Positions 39,554-48,123 of a DNA stretch of 53,499 bases are shown here, piece after piece (position 1 is the stretch's first letter; each line of letters opens with the position of its first letter). This DNA is from an uncultured Gammaproteobacteria bacterium (GTDB taxonomy: Bacteria; Pseudomonadota; Gammaproteobacteria; Eutrophobiales; Eutrophobiaceae). The position numbers were made by a program, and so were the translations under genes. The stretch covers positions 1-53,499 of the forward strand of contig CALKEZ010000014.1 in the NCBI GenBank assembly GCA_938084745.1. Direction: 5' to 3'. Below the pieces are notes generated by a model, which saw only the letters and a program-made list of their open reading frames with translations, had not been told where the DNA came from and ran no database searches.

Positions 39554-40448
39554 ACAAGCTGAATTTAAAACACTGGAATCCTTTGTGGGTAATACACCAT
39601 TGGTAAGGTTGCAGCGTTTACCCGGTGATACGACCAATGTCATTCTGGGCAAGATGGAAGGTAACAATCCAGCAGGCTCAGTCAAAGACCGACCGGCGTT
39701 AAGTATGATCAAGCATGCGGAAGAACGCGGCGAGATTCATCCCGGCGATACCTTAATAGAAGCAACCAGCGGTAACACCGGTATCGCGCTGGCTATGGCG
39801 GCGGCAATACGCGGTTATCGCATGATATTGATCATGCCTGAGAATATGAGTGTTGAACGTCGAGCGGTGATGAAGGCCTTTGGTGCCGAAATAGTATTAA
39901 CGTCAGCCGAGGGCAGTATGGAAGAGGCGATTGATGTCTCGCGTGCAATGGAAGCAAAAGGCGAAGGCAGGATACTGGATCAATTTGCAAACCCGGATAA
40001 TCCTCGCGCGCATTACGAAGGCACCGGTCCCGAGATTTGGCGTGATACTAAAGGTACGATAACGCATTTCGTCAGTTCGATGGGTACGACCGGGACTATC
40101 ATGGGTACCTCGCGTTATTTAAAAGAGCAGAATCCCGATATACAGATTATTGGTGTACAACCCAAGGAAGGATCACGTATCCCCGGAATACGTCGATGGC
40201 CTGAACAATACTTGCCAAAGATCTATGAACCACCGCGTGTGGATCGCATCATTGATATCGGTCAGGAACTGGCAGAAGAAACGACCCGACAACTCGGCGC
40301 AAAAGAAGGTATCTTTGCCGGTATCTCGGCCGGTGGTGCCATGGCCGCCGCATTGCAACTCTCTGCGGAAGTAGAGAATGCGGTGATTGTCTCGGTTGTT
40401 TGTGATCGTGGTGATCGTTATCTTTCTACAAATATTTTTCCCGCATGA
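39534..40448 (+). CDS. cysM: Cysteine synthase B (O-acetylserine sulfhydrylase, CysM type)
   Basis: A PLP enzyme that makes cysteine from O-acetylserine and sulfide or thiosulfate. The 304-residue protein has the PLP lysine in NPAGSVKDRPALSM (Lys51 from this start), the substrate loop EATSGNTGIALA, the phosphate-binding SSMGTTGTIMG and GIFAGISAGGAM. RRWPEQYLPKIY is typical of CysM rather than CysK. ATG 39534 is chosen because GAGAG lies six bases before it; ATG at 39528 is the alternative. Confidence 0.93.
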   Translation: MNSKQNKQAEFKTLESFVGNTPLVRLQRLPGDTTNVILGKMEGNNPAGSVKDRPALSMIKHAEERGEIHPGDTLIEATSGNTGIALAMAAAIRGYRMILIMPENMSVERRAVMKAFGAEIVLTSAEGSMEEAIDVSRAMEAKGEGRILDQFANPDNPRAHYEGTGPEIWRDTKGTITHFVSSMGTTGTIMGTSRYLKEQNPDIQIIGVQPKEGSRIPGIRRWPEQYLPKIYEPPRVDRIIDIGQELAEETTRQLGAKEGIFAGISAGGAMAAALQLSAEVENAVIVSVVCDRGDRYLSTNIFPA

Positions 40449-40458
40449 TTGAGACGCT

Positions 40459-41235
40459 ATGAACATACTCGTATTTGATATTGAAACCGTTCCAGACATT
40501 GAGTCGGGCAAGAAACTGTATAACCTTGAAGGTCTGAAAGCTGCCGATGCGGCTGAACTCATGTTCAGTCAGCGACGACAAGAGACCGATGGTAAGTCTG
40601 ATTTCCTGCGACATTACCTACAAAAAATCGTCGCTATCTCCCTTGTATTAAAAACGAATGACAAACTCAGTGTTTGGTCCCTGGGTGATGTGGATGCCGA
40701 TGAGAAAGAAATAATTCAACGATTCTTTGAGGGAATCGAACGTTATACGCCAACAATCGTTTCCTGGAATGGCAGTGGTTTTGATTTGCCCGTCTTGCAT
40801 TATCGTTCTTTATTGCACGGTGTTGTTGGTCAACGTTACTGGGAAAACGGTGAGGATGACCAGAGTTTTAAATGGAACAATTATTTATCCCGCTTTCATA
40901 GCCGCCATACTGATTTAATGGATGTACTCGCGGGATATATGCCAACCTCTAAAGCACCGCTCGATCAAATCGCAACCCTGTTGGGTTTTCCGGGCAAGAT
41001 GGGTATGAGTGGTGACAAGGTGTGGGATTGTTATGTTAATGGTGGTATAGAAGAAATACGTAACTATTGCGAAACAGATGTCCTGAATACCTACCTGGTT
41101 TATTTACGCTTTGAACTAATACGTGGTCGCCTGACTGAAAATGCTTATGAAAATGAATGTCAAAAAGTACGCGACATGTTGGACAATGAAAGCAAACCTC
41201 ACCTAAAAGAATTCCTTCAGGCCTGGCAGGCTTAA
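40459..41235 (+). CDS. Predicted 3'-5' exonuclease (DnaQ-like, polB-exonuclease type)
   Basis: A 258-residue RNase H-like nuclease. Exo motif I is VFDIETVPD (Asp6, Glu8), motif II is SWNGSGFDLPVL, and motif III is the YCETDVLNTYLVY segment near 210-222, so the catalytic acidic residues are present. Family members are sometimes annotated as polysaccharide biosynthesis proteins without evidence. It is ten bases downstream of cysM and 23 bases before rlmD. Substrate unknown. Confidence 0.87.
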   Translation: MNILVFDIETVPDIESGKKLYNLEGLKAADAAELMFSQRRQETDGKSDFLRHYLQKIVAISLVLKTNDKLSVWSLGDVDADEKEIIQRFFEGIERYTPTIVSWNGSGFDLPVLHYRSLLHGVVGQRYWENGEDDQSFKWNNYLSRFHSRHTDLMDVLAGYMPTSKAPLDQIATLLGFPGKMGMSGDKVWDCYVNGGIEEIRNYCETDVLNTYLVYLRFELIRGRLTENAYENECQKVRDMLDNESKPHLKEFLQAWQA

Positions 41236-41258
41236 TTCCAGAATATATATTTCATTCC

Positions 41259-42590
41259 ATGAGTAAACGTCGTCGTAAAAAAATTCCGGAGGGATTATTT
41301 CAGGCAAATATTGAATCCTTATCGCATGAAGGTAGAGGGGTTGCGCATATTGATGGCAAGACGGTCTTTATTGAGGGCGCCTTGCCCGGAGAGCAGGTTG
41401 AATTTAAATATATCAGCCAACGCGCGAAGTTTGATCAAGGTGTAACTGATAATGTTATTACGGCCAACGAAAATCGTATTCAACCGGAATGTGAATACTT
41501 TGGTTATTGCGGTGGTTGTAGTTTGCAACATATGACGCCGGATGCACAATTGGCACATAAACAAAGTGTGTTGCTCGAACAATTTACCCATCTTGGCAAT
41601 GTTCAACCGGATTTGGTTTTGCCTCCATTAGAAGGCCCAAAGTTTGGTTATCGCCATAAAGCACGACTCGCGGTAAAACATGTTTTCAAGAAAGAAAAAG
41701 TATTGGTTGGTTTTCGAGAAAAGCGTAGTCCCTTTGTGGCCGATATTTCCGAGTGTAAAGTATTGCATCCCGCCATTGGCACTAAATTCTTGGCATTGCA
41801 GCAGTTGATTGAGAGCCTGAGTATCTACAATAAAATCCCCCAGATAGAAGCGGCGGTAAGTGATAATGGCACAGCCCTGGTGATCAGGCATCTGGCGGAG
41901 TTTACTGAAGACGATATTAATAAGTTGAACAGCTTCGAGCACGATCATCAATTGAAATTATTCTTGCAACCCGGTGGTTATGACAGTGTCCAGCGCTTGA
42001 ATAATAATGATGCAGAGGATCTTTTTTATAAACTTGATGATCATGATCTGACGATTTATTTCAGGCCAGTAGACTTCACCCAGATTAATGTTGAAATAAA
42101 CCAGAAGATGATTAATTTGGCCATAGATTTACTCGCGCCGGAAAATGATGATGATATTCTGGATTTGTTTTGCGGTGTTGGCAATTTTACCCTGCCTCTC
42201 GCGCGTCGGGCAAAATCAGTAACGGGTGTGGAAGGCGATTTAAGTCTGGTTGAACGTGCGCGAATCAATGCGCTTAAAAATAATATTGATAATGTTGAGT
42301 TTCTGGTCGCCGATCTTGCGGAACTGGATACTTCAAACCCGTTCATGAAAAAAAGCTACTCTAAAATATTACTGGATCCGGCGCGTACCGGCGCAAAGGA
42401 AATTATTACCGCGCTTAATACCCGCAATGTGAAACGTATTGTTTATGTTTCATGTAATCCGGCTACGCTGGCTCGCGATGCAGGAATACTGGTCCATGAA
42501 AAAGGCTTTATCCTGCAGCAAGCTGGCGTAATGGATATGTTTCCGCATACGACTCATGTTGAGTCTATCGCTGTTTTCGATAAAAAATGA
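41259..42590 (+). CDS. rlmD: 23S rRNA (uracil(1939)-C(5))-methyltransferase
   Basis: Methylates U1939 of 23S rRNA. The 443-residue protein has an N-terminal TRAM domain (HEGRGVAHIDGKTVFIEG), iron-sulfur cysteines CEYFGYCGGCSLQHM near 79-93 with a fourth cysteine in ISECKVLHP, the SAM-binding DLFCGVGNFTLPLAR, and the catalytic cysteine in VSCNPATLARD; the general base lies in the C-terminal HTTHVESIAVF. Its stop overlaps the next gene by four bases. Confidence 0.95.
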   Translation: MSKRRRKKIPEGLFQANIESLSHEGRGVAHIDGKTVFIEGALPGEQVEFKYISQRAKFDQGVTDNVITANENRIQPECEYFGYCGGCSLQHMTPDAQLAHKQSVLLEQFTHLGNVQPDLVLPPLEGPKFGYRHKARLAVKHVFKKEKVLVGFREKRSPFVADISECKVLHPAIGTKFLALQQLIESLSIYNKIPQIEAAVSDNGTALVIRHLAEFTEDDINKLNSFEHDHQLKLFLQPGGYDSVQRLNNNDAEDLFYKLDDHDLTIYFRPVDFTQINVEINQKMINLAIDLLAPENDDDILDLFCGVGNFTLPLARRAKSVTGVEGDLSLVERARINALKNNIDNVEFLVADLAELDTSNPFMKKSYSKILLDPARTGAKEIITALNTRNVKRIVYVSCNPATLARDAGILVHEKGFILQQAGVMDMFPHTTHVESIAVFDKK

Positions 42591-44098
42591 TAGCAACCCG
42601 GTCGATAAATAAACCTCGTTATATAATTCTTTTTCTTTGCCTGTTAGTTTCTTTTTTAAGCGCCTGCGCCGATGCTGATCGCAAGAGTCTTGCCTTTGGT
42701 TTAAATGCCGGCCCGGTTACTCTGGATCCACGTTTTGCAACGGATGCAATTTCATATCGAATTACACGACTAATCTATAAAAGCCTGGTCGACTTTGATG
42801 AGCAATTCAAAATGATTCCCGAGTTGGCAAACTGGGAACAACTCGCACCGGATCATTATCGATTTACACTGACCGGCAAATACAGAATATTTCATGATGG
42901 TTCGCGTTTAACCAGTGCCGATGTAAAAGCGACTTACGCATCAGTATTAAATCCGGTTAATGCCTCGCCGCACAGGGGCTCCATCGAAATGATTGAGAGC
43001 ATGCAACTGTTAGACGAAGATACGATTGATTTTAAGTTATCCCAATCCGATCCACTTTTCCCTGGCCGATTGGTCATCGGCATACTGCCTGCAGCGTTAA
43101 TCAATCAGCAGCATAACTTTAATCGACTACCGATTGGTAGCGGACCGATACGATTCTCAAAATGGATAGATGATTCCCGATTAAGCATGACTCGTCTTCA
43201 TGATAATCAGGGCATTGAATTTATTGCCTTGAAAGATCCAACAGTAAGGGTGTTGAAATTGTTAAGGGGTGAAATTGATCTGGTACAAGGAAATTTGTCT
43301 CCTGAAATAGTGCAATGGCTGGATGATAAACAATCAATAACGGTAAAAAGAAAACACGGTAATACCTTTACCTATATTGGTTTTAATCTGGAGGATGCAA
43401 TAACTGGAAATAGCGCGATAAGACATGCTATTGCGTTGGCAATTGATCGTGATGCTATCATTAAATATGTTATGGGTGAGTCGGCACGCAAGGCGGGTGC
43501 ATTATTCACGCCGGATCACTGGGCTGGACAGAGTGAATTAACCGGTGTTGCCTACAATCCGGAGCAATCAAAACAATTGCTTAAAGCGGCCGGTTATGAT
43601 GCAGCAGCACCTCTCAAGTTAAGTTATAAAACGTCGAATGATCCCTTTCGGTTGCGTCTCGCAACTATTATTCAGCATCAACTGAAAGCTGTCGGTATCG
43701 AGGTCGATATTAACAGTTACGATTGGGGCACGTTTTACGGAGATATAAAATCCGGTCGTTTTCAGATGTACAGTTTGTCCTGGGTCGGTTTAAAGATGCC
43801 GGATATTTTTCGTTATGTGTTTCACAGTAGTGCTATCCCTCCCAATGGGGCTAATCGTGGCCGGTTTGTTGATACGCGTGTTGACTCACTTATAGAAACT
43901 GCGGAAGTTGAGCCTTCACTGGCAAAACAGGCCGAGTACTACCGTGAATTACAACAAATTCTGTTTGATGCCTTGCCCTATATTCCATTATGGTATGAAG
44001 ATAATGTGGTTGCGATACGAAACGGCATCGAGGGCTATGTGCTCAGTACCGATGGTAATTTTGATTCCTTGGAAAACACTTACAAAGTAAATAATTAA
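42587..44098 (+). CDS. ABC transporter substrate-binding lipoprotein, family 5 (peptide/nickel type)
   Basis: A 503-residue periplasmic binding protein of the DppA/OppA family, lipid-anchored: the signal sequence ends in a lipobox LSAC with Cys27. The family motif is in GPVTLDPRFATDAISYRITR and IYKSLVDFDEQFKMIPELANW, and RHAIALAIDRDAI near 280-292. The periplasmic location follows from the lipobox. No permease or ATPase gene is adjacent, so it acts with components encoded elsewhere or as a stand-alone scavenger. Confidence 0.9.
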   Translation: MIATRSINKPRYIILFLCLLVSFLSACADADRKSLAFGLNAGPVTLDPRFATDAISYRITRLIYKSLVDFDEQFKMIPELANWEQLAPDHYRFTLTGKYRIFHDGSRLTSADVKATYASVLNPVNASPHRGSIEMIESMQLLDEDTIDFKLSQSDPLFPGRLVIGILPAALINQQHNFNRLPIGSGPIRFSKWIDDSRLSMTRLHDNQGIEFIALKDPTVRVLKLLRGEIDLVQGNLSPEIVQWLDDKQSITVKRKHGNTFTYIGFNLEDAITGNSAIRHAIALAIDRDAIIKYVMGESARKAGALFTPDHWAGQSELTGVAYNPEQSKQLLKAAGYDAAAPLKLSYKTSNDPFRLRLATIIQHQLKAVGIEVDINSYDWGTFYGDIKSGRFQMYSLSWVGLKMPDIFRYVFHSSAIPPNGANRGRFVDTRVDSLIETAEVEPSLAKQAEYYRELQQILFDALPYIPLWYEDNVVAIRNGIEGYVLSTDGNFDSLENTYKVNN

Positions 44099-44099
44099 G

Positions 44100-44591
44100 A
44101 TGCATATTCAAATATCAATTTTCGCGCAACAGTTAACGCTACTCGACGGTGACAAAATAATTAAACACTACTCAATCTCCACGGCGAAAAATGGTGCCGG
44201 TGAAGAAATGGATAGTGAATGTACCCCGCGTGGAAAGCATATCATTGCTGATAAAATCGGTGCGGACGCAGCAGCCAACTCAGTGTTTATTGGCAGGACG
44301 GCCACTGGCGAAATATACCAGCCTGCTTTACGCGAGTTACATCCGGAACGCGACTGGATCCTGACACGAATACTCTGGTTAAGCGGCACGGAAGCCGGAA
44401 AGAACAAAGGCGAGAAAGAAGGTAAGAGTCTGGATAGTCATGACCGCTATATCTATATTCATGGTTCGCCGGATGATGTGTTGATGGGACAACCGGGTTC
44501 CCGTGGTTGTATTCGTATGCGAAATGCAGAAATTATCGAATTGTTTGATTTAGTTGACGTGGGCACTGAGGTTATTATTTGTGAAAAGTGA
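44100..44591 (+). CDS. L,D-transpeptidase (YkuD domain) without signal peptide
   Basis: A 163-residue YkuD-fold protein. The active site is His121 in IYIHGSPDDVLMGQP and Cys137 in GSRGCIRMRN, and ILTRILWLSG is a shared family segment. The start is directly hydrophilic-beta (MHIQISIFAQQLTLLDG), so no secretion signal or anchor is visible even though such enzymes usually work on periplasmic peptidoglycan. It may be cytoplasmic or exported by another route. It starts one base after the binding-protein stop. Confidence 0.9.
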   Translation: MHIQISIFAQQLTLLDGDKIIKHYSISTAKNGAGEEMDSECTPRGKHIIADKIGADAAANSVFIGRTATGEIYQPALRELHPERDWILTRILWLSGTEAGKNKGEKEGKSLDSHDRYIYIHGSPDDVLMGQPGSRGCIRMRNAEIIELFDLVDVGTEVIICEK

Positions 44592-44994
44592 AGAAGACAA
44601 GTCGTTTAAACCAGCATCGACATTTGAACGAATCGGTGGTGATGAGGGTTTACAATTACTGGTTGAAAAATTCTATGACAATATTGAATTTATACCGGAA
44701 GCTAAACTGATTCGTGATTTGCACCCGAAAGATTTAAGAAGCTCGCGTGAAAAGTTGTTTATGTTTCTAAGTGGCTGGATGGGCGGTCCGGATCGTTATA
44801 TCGCTGCTTTTGGCCATCCGCGATTACGGGCACGGCATTTACCTTTCGCCATCGGTCCAGAAGAACGTGATCAATGGTTAATGTGCATGCAGCGCGCATT
44901 GGACGAGATGGCTATTGATAGCATGTTCAAGCAACAATTGATGTCATCGTTTAGCCAAACAGCACATCATATGATGAATCAGGATTCAGGCTAG
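44581..44994 (+). CDS. Truncated hemoglobin, group II
   Basis: A 137-residue 2-over-2 globin that binds heme and oxygen or NO. It reads FERIGGDEGLQLLVEKFYDN (Tyr B10), FGHPRLRARHLPF with the proximal His86, and RDQWLMCMQ with Trp99 at G8, the group II mark. The GTG at 44581 is chosen as start, overlapping the transpeptidase stop by eleven bases; a TTG at 44554 would add nine hydrophobic residues. Its end overlaps the convergent PilZ gene by nine bases. Confidence 0.92.
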   Translation: MKSEEDKSFKPASTFERIGGDEGLQLLVEKFYDNIEFIPEAKLIRDLHPKDLRSSREKLFMFLSGWMGGPDRYIAAFGHPRLRARHLPFAIGPEERDQWLMCMQRALDEMAIDSMFKQQLMSSFSQTAHHMMNQDSG

Positions 44995-45360
44995 GTTAGC
45001 AACATCATCATTTGCAACGGACGTTTCCAGTAATCTTTGTGACAATTTGTTTAATTGCTTTTGGGTTTTTTGGTTTTGTTTTTTAAAACATAAACCGATT
45101 AAGCCAAACTCCTTCCAGACAGCAGCGGCATCCAGATTGATTATGTTATCTCTATCCTTGATAAGGATATGACAATTCTGTTTGGGGTCTATCTCAATAT
45201 TTTCCGGTTCCATGATCTGCATTCCGTTTCCTGACAGGTTACGCATTTTCGTAGCGTAATTTTTATCATCGATACGGACTGTTACATCGAGCTCGACAAA
45301 AACCCGATTATTAAATCGGCGGTCCAGACTTTTACGTTCTTTCTTGCGTCGGTCAAGCAT
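44986..45360 (-). CDS. PilZ domain protein
   Basis: A 124-residue single-domain PilZ protein, a likely cyclic di-GMP receptor. The N-terminal basic stretch MLDRRKKERKSLDRRFNNR holds the RxxxR motif, and NLSGNGMQIMEP supplies the D/N-x-S-x-x-G motif. It has no signal or membrane helix. It converges on the globin gene. Its ligand binding is inferred from the two motifs. The GGDEF-EAL protein at 49846 is a possible source or sink of the messenger. Confidence 0.88.
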   Translation of the reverse strand: MLDRRKKERKSLDRRFNNRVFVELDVTVRIDDKNYATKMRNLSGNGMQIMEPENIEIDPKQNCHILIKDRDNIINLDAAAVWKEFGLIGLCFKKQNQKTQKQLNKLSQRLLETSVANDDVANLA

Positions 45361-45456
45361 AATTGTCGCCTCCTGGTGGATAGACTTATCTCTGCTATCG
45401 GCATAGATTTTACTTACTTTAATTTTTGCTTTTATCTTTATGGGAATGAGGCGTAT

Positions 45457-45491
45457 CTTATTAACGGTTGATACCGTGATAGCTTATTAAC
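45457..45491. promoter_or_regulatory. Direct repeat and small palindrome upstream of alcohol dehydrogenase
   Basis: CTTATTAAC occurs twice (45457-45465 and 45483-45491), 26 bases apart, with the palindrome ACGGT-TGAT-ACCGT between them (45464-45477). It lies in the 150-base divergent gap between the pilZ gene and the dehydrogenase and could be a regulator site; the GGAAAAGGA ribosome site follows. Confidence 0.3.
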
Positions 45492-45510
45492 CCCCGGAAA
45501 AGGACTTAAT

Positions 45511-46500
45511 ATGAAGGCAATGCGACTTTATAAGCAGGGGCAACCGCTTGTTTTAGAGGACTTGCCTGTTCCTGAATATGATCAGGATCAAGTCCTGGTC
45601 AAAGTATCTGCCTGTGCGGTGTGCCGCACCGATCTTCATGTTTGTGATGGTGACCTGACTAAACCTAAACTACCGCTTATCCCGGGACACGAGATCGTCG
45701 GCAATATTGTGAGCTGTGGTAGCAACGTGACCGAATTTAAAACAGGTGATCGTGTCGGCATTCCCTGGCTGGGTTATACCTGCGGAAAATGTGCCTATTG
45801 TCTTGCCTGCAAAGAAAACCTGTGTGATGCACCGCGTTTTACCGGTTATGACATTGATGGTGGTTATGCTGAATATACCGTAGCGCACAAGCATTTTGTG
45901 TTTCCTTTAACAAATGCGATGTCAGATATTGAAGTCGCGCCGTTACTGTGTGCCGGCTTGATTGGCTATCGCTCCTACAAGATGACAGCACATGCTAAAC
46001 AACTCGGGATCTATGGTTTTGGTGCTGCCGCACACATTATTACGCAAATCGCTATCAAGCAGGGCAGTGCTGTATCTGCATTTACCCGTCAGGGTGATCT
46101 TCAAGCACAGCAATTTGCAAAAGAGCTCGGTGCAGTTTGGGTCGGTGACGTCAGTCAAAGACCGCCGGGTTTACTCGACGCGGCAATTATTTATGCGCCT
46201 GCAGGCGAGCTGTTACCGCTGGCGTTAAGTCATCTGGTCAAGGGAGGGATAGTCGTGTGTGCCGGTATCCATATGAGTGATATCCCGGCGTTTCCCTACC
46301 GCATACTCTGGGGTGAACGTACGATTAAATCGGTAGCGAACCTGACGCGTCAAGACGGCGAAGAATTCCTCAGCTTAATCGAACAGGTGCCGGTAACAAC
46401 AACAGTACATACCTTCCCACTTGAAGACGCTAACCTTGCATTAACCAGACTACGTAACGGTGAGATTCAGGGCGCTGCTGTACTAATCAATACACCTTAA
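45511..46500 (+). CDS. Zinc-dependent alcohol dehydrogenase (AdhA-like)
   Basis: A 329-residue medium-chain dehydrogenase with NAD(P)-binding Rossmann domain. Catalytic zinc ligands are Cys38 and His60-Glu61 in LIPGHEIVG; the structural zinc is held by Cys91, Cys94, Cys97 and Cys105; the nucleotide fold starts LGIYGFGAAAHIITQIA. AdhA-type enzymes act on primary alcohols and aldehydes; the actual substrate is unknown. A strong ribosome site precedes the ATG. It ends four bases from the convergent cation transporter. Confidence 0.92.
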   Translation: MKAMRLYKQGQPLVLEDLPVPEYDQDQVLVKVSACAVCRTDLHVCDGDLTKPKLPLIPGHEIVGNIVSCGSNVTEFKTGDRVGIPWLGYTCGKCAYCLACKENLCDAPRFTGYDIDGGYAEYTVAHKHFVFPLTNAMSDIEVAPLLCAGLIGYRSYKMTAHAKQLGIYGFGAAAHIITQIAIKQGSAVSAFTRQGDLQAQQFAKELGAVWVGDVSQRPPGLLDAAIIYAPAGELLPLALSHLVKGGIVVCAGIHMSDIPAFPYRILWGERTIKSVANLTRQDGEEFLSLIEQVPVTTTVHTFPLEDANLALTRLRNGEIQGAAVLINTP

Positions 46501-46504
46501 AACG

Positions 46505-47425
46505 TTAATCCTCAAAATCGGGCTCTATAAAACACCATTTAACAGTAGGAACCTGTTGCTTGATTTCTACTTCGAGTTCATTAATTTGTTTGACGGCTTC
46601 TTCAATGCTTAAACCCGATCGCATCTTTAATTTGGCAGCTAACAGCACATCTGCGCCAAACTGTATTGTGATCGTGTTGAGCAGTTTTTCAATGCTGTCA
46701 TCTTTATTGATGATGGCATCGATTAATTCACGTAATTCAGGCTCAGCGGAACGGCCGACAATGAGCGACTTGATACGCCAGCCGATAAAGACAGAGATCA
46801 ATAATAAAATAACGCCGATACAAATCGATCCTATGGCATCATAAATCGGGTTACCGGTAACTGCCGCAATGGCAACAAATACGAACGCGAGTACCAAACC
46901 AATGATAGCGGCGGTGTCTTCACCCAGTATGACGACCAGCTCGGCATTGCGAGTATGAATAAACCATTCCCAGAAGGGTTTATCCTGGCGCATATATTTA
47001 ATTTCTTTTAAAGCGCCAAGCAAGCTAAAGGATTCAACCACGATACCAAAAGCAAGAACCACGAGCGCGATCCAGATTTGATTTAATTCACCAGGTTCGT
47101 GCAGTTTATGCCAGCCTTCATAGACCGAAAATAATCCGCCCATGCTGAACAATAAAATCGCAACAATGAAACTCCAGAAATAAGTGATCTTGCCATAGCC
47201 CAACGGGTGTTTTTCATCTGCGGGTTTTTCGGCCTGTTTAAGTCCGATAAATAACAGAATTTGATTACCGCAATCGGCAAAAGAGTGAATGGCCTCAGCC
47301 AACATACTGCCCGATCCGGTATAGATAGCGGCACCGGATTTCGCAATAGCGATACCGAGATTTGCCAGAAAAGCATAGAGAATCGCTTTTGCAGAACTGC
47401 CGTGTGCTGAGTCAGACATCTTCAC
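46505..47425 (-). CDS. Cation diffusion facilitator transporter
   Basis: A 306-residue inner-membrane transporter with about six membrane helices. The helix-2 metal site reads EAIHSFADCGNQ with the H-x3-D pair (His47, Asp51), and the helix-5 counterpart is in LGEDTAAIIGL. The C-terminal cytoplasmic domain after about residue 215 is typical, though some metal histidines are absent. The ion is most likely Zn or Fe/Mn, not determinable here. ATG codons at 47425 and 47419 are both possible starts. Confidence 0.9.
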   Translation of the reverse strand: MKMSDSAHGSSAKAILYAFLANLGIAIAKSGAAIYTGSGSMLAEAIHSFADCGNQILLFIGLKQAEKPADEKHPLGYGKITYFWSFIVAILLFSMGGLFSVYEGWHKLHEPGELNQIWIALVVLAFGIVVESFSLLGALKEIKYMRQDKPFWEWFIHTRNAELVVILGEDTAAIIGLVLAFVFVAIAAVTGNPIYDAIGSICIGVILLLISVFIGWRIKSLIVGRSAEPELRELIDAIINKDDSIEKLLNTITIQFGADVLLAAKLKMRSGLSIEEAVKQINELEVEIKQQVPTVKWCFIEPDFED

Positions 47426-47517
47426 TCCATTTTTTATTAATTAATTGTCAACCGAATGATAACCCACGCGTTAAACCGAGTGTCAATAAAATAAACTTTC
47501 TAATGGAGACCATAAAC

Positions 47518-48003
47518 ATGAACAATCTAATAACAAACAAGACAGCTGGACTGGTAGTAGCAATCCTCGGTTTAAGCCTGAGTTTTTCAGCAGTTTCTGC
47601 AGATGATGTCAATTGGGACACCAAACGTGCAGAGATGAAGGCGAAATTTGATGCCGATGGTGATGGTAAATTAAGCGATACGGAACGCCAGTCTGCCAGA
47701 GAAGCGCATAAGCAAAAAAGGCTGGAACGGCTGGATACGGATAATGATGGTCAGGTCAGTGAAGCAGAACGTTCGGTTGCTAAAGAAAAGCATCGTGCAA
47801 AAATGATGGAACGGTTTGACAGCGATGGCGATGGTGCATTAAACGATGCTGAACGCCAGGCGCTAAAAGAAAAACATCGTCAGAAAGCAATGAAACGATT
47901 CGACGTCGATGGCGACGGTCAGCTCAATGAATCTGAACGTGAAACAGCAAAAAAAGCGCGCGAAAAGTTTCGCGAACACCGTGCTACTGAGCGGGACAGC
48001 TAG
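47518..48003 (+). CDS. Exported EF-hand protein with four loops at 28-residue spacing
   Basis: A 161-residue protein starting with a signal peptide (about 1-28, ending AVSA). Four calcium-binding loops begin at Asp45, 73, 101 and 129, for example DADGDGKLSDTE and DVDGDGQLNESE, each with Asp at 1, 3 and 5 (the second has Asp-x-Asp-x-Asp) and Glu at 12. The period is exactly 28 residues (84 bases), rather than the 36 or so of paired EF-hands; the linkers are basic helices. It is likely periplasmic. GGAG precedes ATG 47518. A terminator-like hairpin follows. Confidence 0.88.
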   Translation: MNNLITNKTAGLVVAILGLSLSFSAVSADDVNWDTKRAEMKAKFDADGDGKLSDTERQSAREAHKQKRLERLDTDNDGQVSEAERSVAKEKHRAKMMERFDSDGDGALNDAERQALKEKHRQKAMKRFDVDGDGQLNESERETAKKAREKFREHRATERDS

Positions 48004-48040
48004 GCAAACATTGCTGATAATAGCCAATCAATTGATAATA

Positions 48041-48069
48041 ACGTAGCCGGATTTACTATCTGGCTACGT
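48041..48069 (+). terminator. Hairpin between EF-hand gene and sigma gene
   Basis: ACGTAGCCGGAT (48041-48052) pairs with ATCTGGCTACGT (48058-48069) around a five-base loop, a twelve-pair stem with one G-T. GTGTTTC follows, a poor T-tract, so it is a probable but weak terminator for the EF-hand gene and it separates it from the sigma operon. Confidence 0.6.
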
Positions 48070-48123
48070 GTGTTTCAAAATGAAGCATCTATATTCAACG
48101 TCATATTTTAAAGGGGATAAACA

